Below the pieces are notes generated by a model that did no database searches, had not been told where the DNA came from, and was given only the letters and a program-made list of their open reading frames with translations. This document shows positions 21,121 through 31,026 of a DNA stretch of 64,000 bases, one piece after another. Position 1 is the stretch's first letter. Each line of letters begins with the position of its first letter. Both the position numbers and the translations under genes were made by a program. Source of the stretch: Saccharothrix espanaensis DSM 44229 (GTDB lineage: Bacteria > Actinomycetota > Actinomycetes > Mycobacteriales > Pseudonocardiaceae); assembly GCF_000328705.1 (NCBI RefSeq), contig NC_019673.1, positions 8,381,501-8,445,500 of the forward strand, given 5' to 3'.

Positions 21121-22458
21121 TCACTCCTCCCCGTCGTCGGACAGGTCGCCGTCACCGTCCGCCGCCAGGGCCGCGACCGCCGACGCCTGACCGCGCCGAC
21201 CCGACTCCGACGCGCGCCACTCGACGGCCTCGACGGCCTCGGTGAACTCCAGGACGTGGTCCTCGCCCAGGCCGACGAGCAGGTCTTTCACCTCGGCGGG
21301 CGAGGCGTAGAAGAACTCCCGGCGCGCGTTGACCAGGTTCACCCGCTTGTGCGCCAACCGCTGGTGGAGCGCGGTCTCCAGCGCGACGGCGTCCTTGGAG
21401 AAGAACAGGGCGTGCGTGTCGAACCGGAACGGCACCGACGCGTCCCCGAGTTCGCGCACGCGGTCCATCGGCTCCAGCCGGCGGGTCATACCGATCTTGA
21501 CCACGTCGGGGCCGAACGCGCCGATGTTCGAGATGACGTACACGTACCCGGCCCGGACGTTCGCGGCCTGCTGCTCGACGCCCTCGATCGCCCGGTCGAC
21601 CTTGTCGAGCTCGGCCTGCGCCCGGCCCAGCCCCTCCAGGTCGCCGTTCGCGGTCAGCTTCGCGACCACGGTCGCGTAGTGCGCCCGCTCCTTGGCCAGC
21701 CGCGCCCGCTCCCGTTCGATCTCGCGCACCACCTTGGCCTCCTCGCGCAGCCGGGCGCGCTCCTCACGGGCCTGCTCGCGCTCGTGCTCGGCCTTGACCA
21801 GGTGGTCGGCGGTCAGGTCGATCTCGGCCAGCCGGAGCCGGTGGTAGTCGGCGGAGATGGCGATGCCCATCGCCGTGCCGAGCTTGCCGATCGTGGTCCG
21901 GGTGGTGGTGAGCCTGGTCTTCACCGACTCGCGGGTGTGCGGCTTCACCGAGCGCACCGCGTTGTCGGCTTCGGCGTTGTAGGCGCGCAGCATCAGCTTG
22001 GCCATGTCCCGGCCGAGCCGCTGCCCCTCCTTCACCGAGCCGTTCACCGCCCAGTTCACCTGGCTGGTGACGGCGTCGGCCTTGGCGGCGGCCTTGATCC
22101 GCTGCTTCAGCTCGGCCAGCGCGTCCTTGTACGCGAGCACGTCGTCCAGCGGGTGCGCGTACTCGTAGACGCCGACCTCCTGGAGCAACGCCAGCTCACG
22201 CGTCTCGACCAGGCCGGACTGCACCGCCGCGAGCTCGGCGGTCAGCTGCCGCCGTGACGCCCCGAGGGCCTCGTACGTCGCCTTCGACTTCTCGACGGCG
22301 GCCCGCAAGTCGCGCAGCTCGGCCTCCAGCGCCGGGGTGCCCGCGCCCCTGAGCTGCCCCACCCAGCCGCGCAGTTCGGCGATGGTGCCGTGCGCCGCCA
22401 CCAGTTGCTGGTGGAGCGCCGCCGCCTCCGCGTTCTCCCTGTTCCCGAACAACGCCAC
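21121..22458 (-). CDS. DUF4041 protein with C-terminal GIY-YIG (T5orf172-type) nuclease domain
   Basis: 445 aa. The GTG at 22458 was chosen because AAAGGGGG lies just upstream; the in-frame ATG at 22479 would place that sequence inside the gene. Residues 20-85 are predicted coiled coil, about 90-225 is DUF4041, about 220-300 is a long charged coiled coil, and 303-390 is a T5orf172/Mug113-type GIY-YIG domain with 'GYVYVISN', 'VVKIGMTRR' and the glutamate in 'ALETALHQRL'. Relatives occur in phages and bacterial defence contexts. The protein probably cuts DNA or senses it, but the substrate is unknown. It is co-transcribed with the DUF2510/PH gene. Confidence 0.82.
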   Translation of the reverse strand: MALFGNRENAEAAALHQQLVAAHGTIAELRGWVGQLRGAGTPALEAELRDLRAAVEKSKATYEALGASRRQLTAELAAVQSGLVETRELALLQEVGVYEYAHPLDDVLAYKDALAELKQRIKAAAKADAVTSQVNWAVNGSVKEGQRLGRDMAKLMLRAYNAEADNAVRSVKPHTRESVKTRLTTTRTTIGKLGTAMGIAISADYHRLRLAEIDLTADHLVKAEHEREQAREERARLREEAKVVREIERERARLAKERAHYATVVAKLTANGDLEGLGRAQAELDKVDRAIEGVEQQAANVRAGYVYVISNIGAFGPDVVKIGMTRRLEPMDRVRELGDASVPFRFDTHALFFSKDAVALETALHQRLAHKRVNLVNARREFFYASPAEVKDLLVGLGEDHVLEFTEAVEAVEWRASESGRRGQASAVAALAADGDGDLSDDGEE

Positions 22459-22541
22459 GCCCTGCCCCCTTTGTGCCACGCGGTGTGCACAGAAGATCGC
22501 GGCGATCGATTGCGGTGTTACGAATCAGGGGGCGGACAGCG

Positions 22542-22575
22542 GAACGGGCCGGTGCGTCGCCGCACCGGCCCGTTC
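22542..22575 (-). terminator. Terminator of ahcY
   Basis: A perfect 15-bp stem (22542-22556 with 22561-22575) closes on the tetraloop tcgc 11-44 nt beyond the ahcY stop. No T-run follows, as is common in GC-rich Actinobacteria. Confidence 0.8.
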
Positions 22576-22585
22576 GGGAAAAGCG

Positions 22586-24049
<1,464 letters not shown>

Positions 24050-24177
24050 CGCGGGTTCCTCCAAGTTCGGGGTTCGTCCGACCCTACCGCCCGCCACGCC
24101 CGGAACCGGGGTCGCCTGCGACTGGGGTCTTCATGCACCACTATGGCCTGGCTGACGCGAGGTTCGCTGGAGGTTCT

Positions 24178-26565
24178 GTGCTGATTCCCGGCCCCGACAC
24201 ACGGGTGGTCGAGCTGCGGGTGCACGGTGTCCAGGGCACGACCCCGCAGTCCCTGGTGGACGCGGTGGCGGCGGTGGACGTGGCCGGGGACGGGCTGGGG
24301 CGCGTGGTGCGTCCGGCCGATCGGCTTCGGAGACCCGCGCCGGGACCGATGCTCCAGGCGGGTGGCCGGCCGGTCTCCCGCGTGGTCGAGGGCTACGTGT
24401 GGGGCGGCATGACCTCCGGCGGCTGGGCCAAGGCGACCTGGGCGCTGCTGTTCCCGTTCTCGCTGGCGAACGTGGCGCACTGGATGCTGCCGCCGGTGCC
24501 GACCGGCTCGACGGCCGCGCACCTGCTCGGCGTCGCGCTGCGGTCGCTGCTCCGGTTGGCGGCACTGCTGCTGACCGTGCTGCTGGTCGCCCAGCTCGCG
24601 GTGATCAGCCTCGACCTGGTCGCGGCGCAGTGCCTCGCGCCCGGCTCGACGTGCCTGTGGGGTCCGTCGTGGGTGTCGGACGTGCCGTGGGCGCGGACGG
24701 TGATCGGGCTCGCGCCGGTCGCGCTGCTGCTCGTGGTGCTGCACCGGGTGTCGGCGGTCGACTGGCGGATCGAGCGCAAGGACGTGCCCGCGTCGGCGAT
24801 CGGGGCGTCCGGGCTGCCCGGCGCGCACGTGGCGACCGACCCGGACGTGCCCGCGCTGCGGGTGCTGCACCTGGTCGCGGGGCTCGGCGCGGCGGTGGTG
24901 ATCGGGCTCGGCGGACCGCTGGGGCCGCTGGTCGCACCGGGGTGGCACGGCGTCGCGCTGACCGCGGCGTGGGTGGCCGGCGTCGCGCTGCTGGCGTTCT
25001 CCGCGCTGGCCGCGATGCTGCTGGACGACCCGACCGGCGGCGCGCCGCACCGGGGCGGGCGGTGGCTGCGGGCGGTCCTGGCGCGGCGGCCCCGGCGGGT
25101 GCTGCTGGCCGTGGCGTGGGCGGTTTTCCTCGGGTCGGCGGCCCTGCTGACCCGGCTGCCGGTGCGGATGCCCGGCGCGGACCTGGCCGTGCAGCTCGTG
25201 GCGGCGGCGGTGGCGCTGGTGTGCGCGCTGCTCGCGCTGCTGCTGGTGCCGGCGGCGCTGCTGGCCCGCAAGACGTGGAAGGACCTGCCGCGCGACCTGC
25301 GGCCGTGGGCGGGCGGCTGGATGGCCGCGCCCGTGCTGGCGATCGCGGCGCTGCTCGGCGGCGGCTTCGGGGCCGGGGTGGGGTTGACGCTGCGGCGCGT
25401 GCTGGGGCACGGCGTGCTGCCGCGCGGGTACGACTACATCGCGCTGCTGTGGGGCGTGGCCGGCGTGTTGGCGTTCGCGGCCGGGATCGCGGTGGTGGCG
25501 ACGACCGGCGCGGTGCGGTGGAGTTCGCTGCGCCGCGGCAAGGAGTGGGCGCGCGAGGCGTCGCTGCTGCACGCCGGGCGGGCGCGGGACGTGAAGCGGG
25601 CGGCGCGGGCGTGGTGGTGGGCGCGCTGGCAGCAGCGGCACAGCCACCACGTGGTGCTGATCGGGGCGTGCGTGCTGGTGGCGGGCGCGGTGCCGGCGGC
25701 CGTGCTGCGGCTGCGCGAGGTCGAGCCGCCGGCCTGGTCCCGGCCGTTCGCCGCGCTCGGCGTGGTGGTGCTGGCGGTGTTGGCGCTGGCGCTGCTGCGG
25801 GCCGTGTGGCTGGCGGCGCGGCGGCCGGACACCGCGCGGCAGTTGGGGATCCTGGCGGACCTGGCGGCGTTCTGGCCGCGCGAGGCGCACCCCGTGGTGC
25901 CGCCCTGCTACGCACTCAAGGTCGTGCCGGAACTGGTGTCGCGGGTGCGCGAGCACCTGGCGGACCCGGGGGTGCGGGTGGTGATCGCCGGGCACTCCCA
26001 GGGAAGCCTGCTCGCGGCGGTCGCGGCGGCGCGGCTGTTGGAGGAACTGCCGGCGTCCGACGCGGCGCGGGTCGGCCTGGTGACGGCGGGCTCGCAGTTG
26101 CAGTGGGCGTACCCGAGGGCGTTCCCGGCGGTGGTGCCGCACGAGTCGCTGGCCCGGCTGGCCGGCGGACTGGACGGCCGGTGGCGTGCGCTCTGCCGCG
26201 GCACGGACCCGCTGGGCGGCGCGGTGACGACGTGGGGCCGCCAGGTGTTCGACGGCATGCTCCTGGGCGTCGGCTTCCTGCCCGACGGCACGACCGGCGC
26301 CCTGCCACCGGCGCTGCGCGGACCGACGGGCGCACTCGTGCTCGGCGGCGACCACTGGCTGCCCGACCCCCAACGCGGCCCGTTCCCGGGCCGGCGCTGG
26401 GCACCGGGCGTGAACCGGCACAAGGACTACACGTCGGACCCGGAATGGGACCGCGCGGTCGCCATCGCGGCCGGCCTCGAAGACGTGGCCGCACCGCTGT
26501 CCCGCCCGGTCCTGCCCACCGCCCGCCAGGCCCCGCTCCGCACACCGGAACCCGAGGCGCTCTAG
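24178..26565 (+). CDS. Polytopic membrane protein with alpha/beta-hydrolase (lipase-like) motifs at both ends
   Basis: 795 aa from the GTG at 24178. Residues 10-22 read 'VVELRVHGVQGTT', like the first strand and oxyanion HG of alpha/beta hydrolases. About 100-580 is a hydrophobic region with some eight to ten membrane segments. After it come 'VVIAGHSQGS' with a candidate nucleophile Ser607, and histidines at 726 (GGDHW) and 748 (NRHKDY). A hydrolase fold interrupted by a membrane domain would explain this layout, with the active site probably on the cytoplasmic face. The natural substrate is unknown; a lipid is likely. Divergent from ahcY. Confidence 0.72.
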   Translation: MLIPGPDTRVVELRVHGVQGTTPQSLVDAVAAVDVAGDGLGRVVRPADRLRRPAPGPMLQAGGRPVSRVVEGYVWGGMTSGGWAKATWALLFPFSLANVAHWMLPPVPTGSTAAHLLGVALRSLLRLAALLLTVLLVAQLAVISLDLVAAQCLAPGSTCLWGPSWVSDVPWARTVIGLAPVALLLVVLHRVSAVDWRIERKDVPASAIGASGLPGAHVATDPDVPALRVLHLVAGLGAAVVIGLGGPLGPLVAPGWHGVALTAAWVAGVALLAFSALAAMLLDDPTGGAPHRGGRWLRAVLARRPRRVLLAVAWAVFLGSAALLTRLPVRMPGADLAVQLVAAAVALVCALLALLLVPAALLARKTWKDLPRDLRPWAGGWMAAPVLAIAALLGGGFGAGVGLTLRRVLGHGVLPRGYDYIALLWGVAGVLAFAAGIAVVATTGAVRWSSLRRGKEWAREASLLHAGRARDVKRAARAWWWARWQQRHSHHVVLIGACVLVAGAVPAAVLRLREVEPPAWSRPFAALGVVVLAVLALALLRAVWLAARRPDTARQLGILADLAAFWPREAHPVVPPCYALKVVPELVSRVREHLADPGVRVVIAGHSQGSLLAAVAAARLLEELPASDAARVGLVTAGSQLQWAYPRAFPAVVPHESLARLAGGLDGRWRALCRGTDPLGGAVTTWGRQVFDGMLLGVGFLPDGTTGALPPALRGPTGALVLGGDHWLPDPQRGPFPGRRWAPGVNRHKDYTSDPEWDRAVAIAAGLEDVAAPLSRPVLPTARQAPLRTPEPEAL

Positions 26566-26715
26566 CCGTCCTCCCGGTCGTGGCCGACGTGCGAGTGGAA
26601 GAACGCCACGGCGGCCCCGGCGGCAGCCAACCCACCGAGCACCGCCGCCGCCACGTTGTTCCCGACGAAGCTGGTGCCTAAGGGCGGACCGGCTCGATAA
26701 GGGAGAGCAGGGTCG

Positions 26716-27093
26716 GTGATCCCGCAGCAGCGGCGTCGGCGCGACTTCCTGTCCCACACCGCCGCCGAACGCGTCGCCCGCGTCCTGGCCGAACTCGTCG
26801 GCTCCTACGGACGAGAGGAGCGCGGCGGCTGGACCCTCGGAATTCCGCTGACCAAGGTCGAGCTGGCCTCCATCGCCGGGATGAAGCCCCGCACCGCCGA
26901 GAAGGCGTTCAGCGACCTGCGCAAGGCCGGCGTCGTGGTCAGCCACTACCGGCGGGACCTCCTGGTGCCCGACCTCGGGAGGCTGTGGGCGTTCGCGGGT
27001 CTCGGCGGTCAGCCCAGGTGGGCGGAGAGCAGGCGGTCGGCGGCTTCGGTGCGGCCGGTGTCGGTGAGCAGGCCCGCCGGGGCCAGGACGTAG
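26716..27093 (+). pseudogene. CRP/FNR-type winged-helix fragment without sensor domain
   Basis: A GTG frame of 125 codons with a purine-rich GGGAGAGCAGG just upstream. Residues 8-97 match only the C-terminal DNA-binding part of a Crp/Fnr regulator ('RVARVLAELVGSYG', 'LTKVELASIAGMKPRTAEKAF', quoted in part). The cyclic-nucleotide-binding domain that normally precedes it is absent, and no such sequence is seen upstream. The last 28 codons run into the 3' end of the convergent MutL-like gene, an 85-nt overlap with low-complexity translation. It is either a truncated remnant or a stand-alone small DNA-binding protein. Confidence 0.6.
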
Positions 27094-28271
27094 TCGTGGT
27101 CCACGGTGATGGTGGCGGACTTCAAGACCGGGCGGAGGAAGGGGTCGGCGCGGAGGGTGCGTTCGACCTCCGCCACGTCCGGCGCGTGGCGGAACACGCC
27201 GCCGGACAGCACCAGGCGGCCCGCGCCCTGCGGGCCCAGGCGGCCGTCGACCAGGCGGAGGTGGCGGCGGGTGGCGAGGACCGCGGCGAGGGCGGCCAGG
27301 CGCAGGTCGACGGTCGGGTCGTCGGACAGCCACGTCACGTTCGCCGCCCGGTGCGCGGCTTCCTGGTGCAGCGCAACGGCTTCCGCCTTGTCGACCAGCT
27401 TCTCCGCCACGGCCTCCGCGACGATTCCCGGTGCGGACCACCGCATCCCGAGGTCGCCTTCCACCGTGCGGCGGTCCGGCGGTAGCGCGACCGTGCGCTC
27501 GACGCCTTCGTCCACCGTGGACACCGCCGAGTACACATCCGTTGTCGCACCGCCGACATCGACCACCAACACCGCGCCTTCACGGTCCTGGGCGGCCAAT
27601 CTGGACACTCCCCTGAGGACGGCGTCCGGCGTGACCGCCTGGACCAGGTCGCGGAACGCCGTGCCCCGCGACAAGCCCTTGCCGCCGATCACGTGCCGCA
27701 GGAACACCTCGCGGATCGCCCGCCGCGCCGGGCCCGGCGCGAGTTCGCCGACGTCGGGCAGGACGTTGTCCGTCGCCACGACCGTGCGCGCGGCCAGCAG
27801 GTCCAGCGCCGCCGACCGGGCCTCGACGTTGCCCGCCAGCACGATGGGGCACGCCACGCGGGCCAGTTTCGCCGCGTTGTGCAGCAGGACCGTGCGGTCG
27901 CCGCCGTCCGTGCCGCCGACCAGCAGGACCAGGTCCGGTGCCGCCGCGCGCAGCGCGCGCACGCCCGCGCCGTCCAGCGGACCCGCCGACACGTGCACCA
28001 CCTTCGCGCCCGCCGACAACGCCACCCGGTACCCGGCCTCGGCGCTGACCAGGCGTTCCTGCCCGACCACCGCGAGCCGCAGACCACCGCCGGCCGACGA
28101 GCAGGCCAGCACCTCGTCCGCACCGCCCAGCGCCCCGGTCACCGCCGTCACGCCGTCGAGCACCTCGGGCGGCGACGTCGGCCGCTGCGCCGTGCCGAGC
28201 AGGTCGCCGGACGAGGACACCAACGCGCCCTTCGTCCAGGTCGAGCCCACGTCCAGGCACAGCACCGTCAT
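27009..28271 (-). CDS. MutL-like (glutamate mutase L) ATPase
   Basis: 420 aa from the ATG at 28271; an in-frame extension of 22 codons upstream is basic and not conserved. The start 'VLCLDVGSTWTKGALV' is the phosphate-1 loop of the ASKHA/Hsp70-actin ATPase fold and 'VLVVDVGGATTDVYSAV' is the second. MutL proteins are thought to reactivate or chaperone B12-dependent mutases such as glutamate mutase. No mutS/mutE or other B12 mutase gene is nearby, so its partner is unknown. Orphan copies are common in Actinobacteria. Confidence 0.85.
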   Translation of the reverse strand: MTVLCLDVGSTWTKGALVSSSGDLLGTAQRPTSPPEVLDGVTAVTGALGGADEVLACSSAGGGLRLAVVGQERLVSAEAGYRVALSAGAKVVHVSAGPLDGAGVRALRAAAPDLVLLVGGTDGGDRTVLLHNAAKLARVACPIVLAGNVEARSAALDLLAARTVVATDNVLPDVGELAPGPARRAIREVFLRHVIGGKGLSRGTAFRDLVQAVTPDAVLRGVSRLAAQDREGAVLVVDVGGATTDVYSAVSTVDEGVERTVALPPDRRTVEGDLGMRWSAPGIVAEAVAEKLVDKAEAVALHQEAAHRAANVTWLSDDPTVDLRLAALAAVLATRRHLRLVDGRLGPQGAGRLVLSGGVFRHAPDVAEVERTLRADPFLRPVLKSATITVDHDYVLAPAGLLTDTGRTEAADRLLSAHLG

Positions 28272-28462
28272 GACCGTGCAAACTACCCGAGCCCGTGCAC
28301 GCGAAGGTGATCCGCGCACCGCGCACCGGTGGTCCAATGGACCGCCGGACGTGCCTGTTCGCCTGGTTGGAGAAGTGCGGCCCGCTCGGGCTCGCCGACC
28401 GGTTTCCCGCCGGGCCTCTAGGCTGAACAGCCGTACAACCCTCGACGAGGAGGAGAAGCACC

Positions 28463-29986
28463 GTGCCGGGGAACGGGCTTTGGCGCACGAAGTCGATCGA
28501 GCAGTCGATCGCCGACACCGACGAGCCGGGCACCAAGCTACGCAAAGACCTGACCGCGTGGGACCTGACCGTGTTCGGCGTCGCGGTGGTGATCGGGGCC
28601 GGCATCTTCACGCTGACCGCGTCCACCGCCGGCAACCTCGCCGGACCGTCGGTGTCCCTCGCGTTCGTGCTGGCCGCGATCGCCTGCGCGCTGGCCGCCC
28701 TGTGCTACGCCGAGTTCGCGTCCACGGTGCCCGTCGCGGGCAGCGCGTACACGTTCTCCTACGCCACCTTCGGCGAGTTCATGGCGTGGATCATCGGCTG
28801 GGACCTGGTCCTGGAGTTCGCGGTCGGCGCGGCGGCCGTCGCGAAGGGCTGGTCGCTGTACCTGCAGACCGTGCTGGGGCAGATGGGCCTCGACCTGAAG
28901 ACCACGGTCGTGATCGGCGGCCTGGAGGTCGACTGGGGCTCGCTGCTGCTGGTGTTCGCGCTGACCGTGCTGCTGGCCGTCGGCACCAAGCTGTCGTCGC
29001 GGGTCAGCGCGGTGATCACGGCCGTGAAGGTGGCCGTGGTGCTGCTGGTGATCGTGCTCGGCATCGGGTACATCAAGGCGGCGAACTACAGCCCCTACAT
29101 CCCGCCGGCCGAGACCGGCGGCACCGCGGGCAGCGGCCTGGAGCAGTCGTTGTTCTCGCTGGTCACCGGGTTCTCGGGGAGCACCTACGGCGTGCTCGGC
29201 CTGCTCGCCGCGGCGTCGCTGGTGTTCTTCGCGTTCATCGGCTTCGACGTGGTCGCGACCACCGCCGAGGAGACCCGCAACCCGCAGAAGGCCGTGCCGC
29301 GCGGCATCCTGGGCTCGCTCGCGATCGTGACGGTGCTCTACGTCGCGGTGTCGCTGGTGATCACCGGCATGCTGCCCTACGACCGGTTGAAGACCCAGCC
29401 GGACGGCAGCCGCGCCACGCTGGCCACGGCGTTCGCGGAGAACGGCGTCGACTGGGCGGCCACGGTCATCTCGGTCGGCGCGCTGGCCGGCCTGACCACG
29501 GTCGTGATGGTGCTGATGCTGGGCCAGTCGCGGGTGCTGTTCGCGATGTCGCGCGACGGCCTGCTGCCGCGCGGCCTGGCCAAGACCGGCAGCCGCGGCA
29601 CGCCGGTCCGGATCACCCTCGGCATCGGCGTGCTGGTCGCCATCGCGGCGGGCTTCTTCCCGGCGGGCAAGCTGGAGGAGATGGTCAACGTCGGCACGCT
29701 GTTCGCGTTCGTGCTGGTGTCGGCGGGCGTCCTGGTGCTCCGCAAGACCCGGCCGGACCTGGAACGCGGCTTCCGGGTGCCGCTGGTGCCGCTGGTCCCG
29801 ATCCTGGCGATCATCTCGTGCGTCTGGCTGATGCTCAACCTGACCGCGCTGACCTGGGTCCGGTTCCTGGCGTGGATGGCGCTGGGCGTGGTCGTGTACT
29901 TCGCCTACAGCCGGCGGAACTCCCTGCTGGGCAAGCGGAACGGAGCGACCGCCACCCCGCTGGTGAAGCCCGACGAGGTGCCGTAG
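28463..29986 (+). CDS. APC-family amino acid permease (cationic amino acid transporter-like)
   Basis: 507 aa from a GTG preceded by GAGGAGGAG. About 12 membrane helices can be counted. The first helix carries the substrate-binding GxG motif in 'VVIGAGIFTLTA', and the helix-6 signature 'FFAFIGFDVVATTAEET' is that of the CAT/YfnA group. It should import amino acids by proton symport. A gene of this kind (Rv3253c) lies at the equivalent place in M. tuberculosis, though in the opposite orientation. Confidence 0.92.
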   Translation: MPGNGLWRTKSIEQSIADTDEPGTKLRKDLTAWDLTVFGVAVVIGAGIFTLTASTAGNLAGPSVSLAFVLAAIACALAALCYAEFASTVPVAGSAYTFSYATFGEFMAWIIGWDLVLEFAVGAAAVAKGWSLYLQTVLGQMGLDLKTTVVIGGLEVDWGSLLLVFALTVLLAVGTKLSSRVSAVITAVKVAVVLLVIVLGIGYIKAANYSPYIPPAETGGTAGSGLEQSLFSLVTGFSGSTYGVLGLLAAASLVFFAFIGFDVVATTAEETRNPQKAVPRGILGSLAIVTVLYVAVSLVITGMLPYDRLKTQPDGSRATLATAFAENGVDWAATVISVGALAGLTTVVMVLMLGQSRVLFAMSRDGLLPRGLAKTGSRGTPVRITLGIGVLVAIAAGFFPAGKLEEMVNVGTLFAFVLVSAGVLVLRKTRPDLERGFRVPLVPLVPILAIISCVWLMLNLTALTWVRFLAWMALGVVVYFAYSRRNSLLGKRNGATATPLVKPDEVP

Positions 29987-29992
29987 CGGACA

Positions 29993-30028
29993 AGGGTGAC
30001 GAGTCGGCTTGCACCGACTCGTCACCCT
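29993..30028. terminator. Bidirectional terminator between permease and CDF genes
   Basis: A perfect 15-bp stem (29993-30007 with 30014-30028) and a 6-nt loop lie in the 47-nt gap between two convergent stop codons. It likely serves both transcripts. Confidence 0.85.
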
Positions 30029-30033
30029 CTCGC

Positions 30034-30954
30034 CTACGCCTTGGGGGCCGTGCGGTCGAGGTCGGGCTCCAGGTAGATCAGGCGGGCGGCCGGGACCTTG
30101 TTGCGGACGCGTTGCTCCGCGTCGTCGATCGCCTGCGCGACCTCCGCCGCCGCCAGGCCCGGGTTGAGGGCGATCTTCGCGGCCACCAGCAGCTCGTCCG
30201 GGCCGATGTACTGGGTGCGGATGTGGATCACCCGCTGCACCTTGCCCGCCGCCAGCTCGTCCACGATCGTGTCCAGCTCGACGGGCGACGCGCCCTCGCC
30301 GATCAGCAGCGACTTCATCTCGATGATCAGGATGATCGCGATGACGCCGAGCAGCACGCCGATGCAGATGGTGCCGATGGCGTCCCACACCGGGTCGCCG
30401 GTCACCGTCGACAGGCCGACGCCCATCAGCGCCAGCACCAGGCCGAACAACGCGCCCGCGTCCTCCAGCAGCACCACCGGCAGCTCGGGCACCTTCGACT
30501 GGCGGATGAACTGCCACCAGGTCGCGTCGCCCTTGATCAGCTTCGACTCGGTGATCGCGGTCTTGAAGCTGTAGGTCTCCAGGCCGATCGCGACCACCAG
30601 GATGACCACCGCGACCAGCGGGGAGGACAGCTCCTCGTGCGACTCCAGCTTGTGGATGCCCTCGTAGAGCGCGAACACCGACCCCAGGCTGAACAGCAGC
30701 AGCGCCACGACGAACGAGTAGAAGTACCGGTCCCGGCCGAACCCGAACGGGTGATTCAGGGTGGCCTTGCGCCGGGACGTCTTCTGGCCGAGCAGCAGCA
30801 GGCCCTGGTTGGAGGTGTCCGCGACCGAGTGCACCGCCTCGGCCAGCATCGACGACGACCCCGTCACCAGGAAGCCGACGAACTTGGCCACCGCGATCCC
30901 GGCGTTGGCCACCAGCGCGGCGATGATGGCCTTCGTACCGCCCCCAGCTGACAC
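30034..30954 (-). CDS. Cation diffusion facilitator (CDF) family metal transporter
   Basis: 306 aa from the GTG at 30954, which has GAGGGAG at the right distance; the in-frame ATG six codons earlier overlaps that site. The transporter has five to six membrane helices, with 'LAEAVHSVADTSNQGLLLLG' holding the metal-site His/Asp pair of helix 2 and 'LLEDAGALFGL' that of helix 5. A cytoplasmic domain follows from about residue 210. CDF proteins export divalent metals by proton antiport; the substrate (Zn, Fe, Mn or other) cannot be named. It is the last gene of the mannose-operon strand, 72 nt after manA. Confidence 0.88.
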   Translation of the reverse strand: MSAGGGTKAIIAALVANAGIAVAKFVGFLVTGSSSMLAEAVHSVADTSNQGLLLLGQKTSRRKATLNHPFGFGRDRYFYSFVVALLLFSLGSVFALYEGIHKLESHEELSSPLVAVVILVVAIGLETYSFKTAITESKLIKGDATWWQFIRQSKVPELPVVLLEDAGALFGLVLALMGVGLSTVTGDPVWDAIGTICIGVLLGVIAIILIIEMKSLLIGEGASPVELDTIVDELAAGKVQRVIHIRTQYIGPDELLVAAKIALNPGLAAAEVAQAIDDAEQRVRNKVPAARLIYLEPDLDRTAPKA

Positions 30955-31026
30955 GGTTGCTCCCTCATCCAAAGTCCGATTTGTCGGAGTGATCCGGTTG
31001 CCGCGGATGACCCTAGTGGGCTGACC

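Noticed and set aside
26562..26690. Short minus-strand frame ending 'AAAVAFFHSHVGHDREDG' that resembles a one-helix membrane peptide
   Set aside because: No clear start codon or ribosome binding site, and it is squeezed between the stop of the hydrolase gene and the CRP-like fragment; possible but unsupported.
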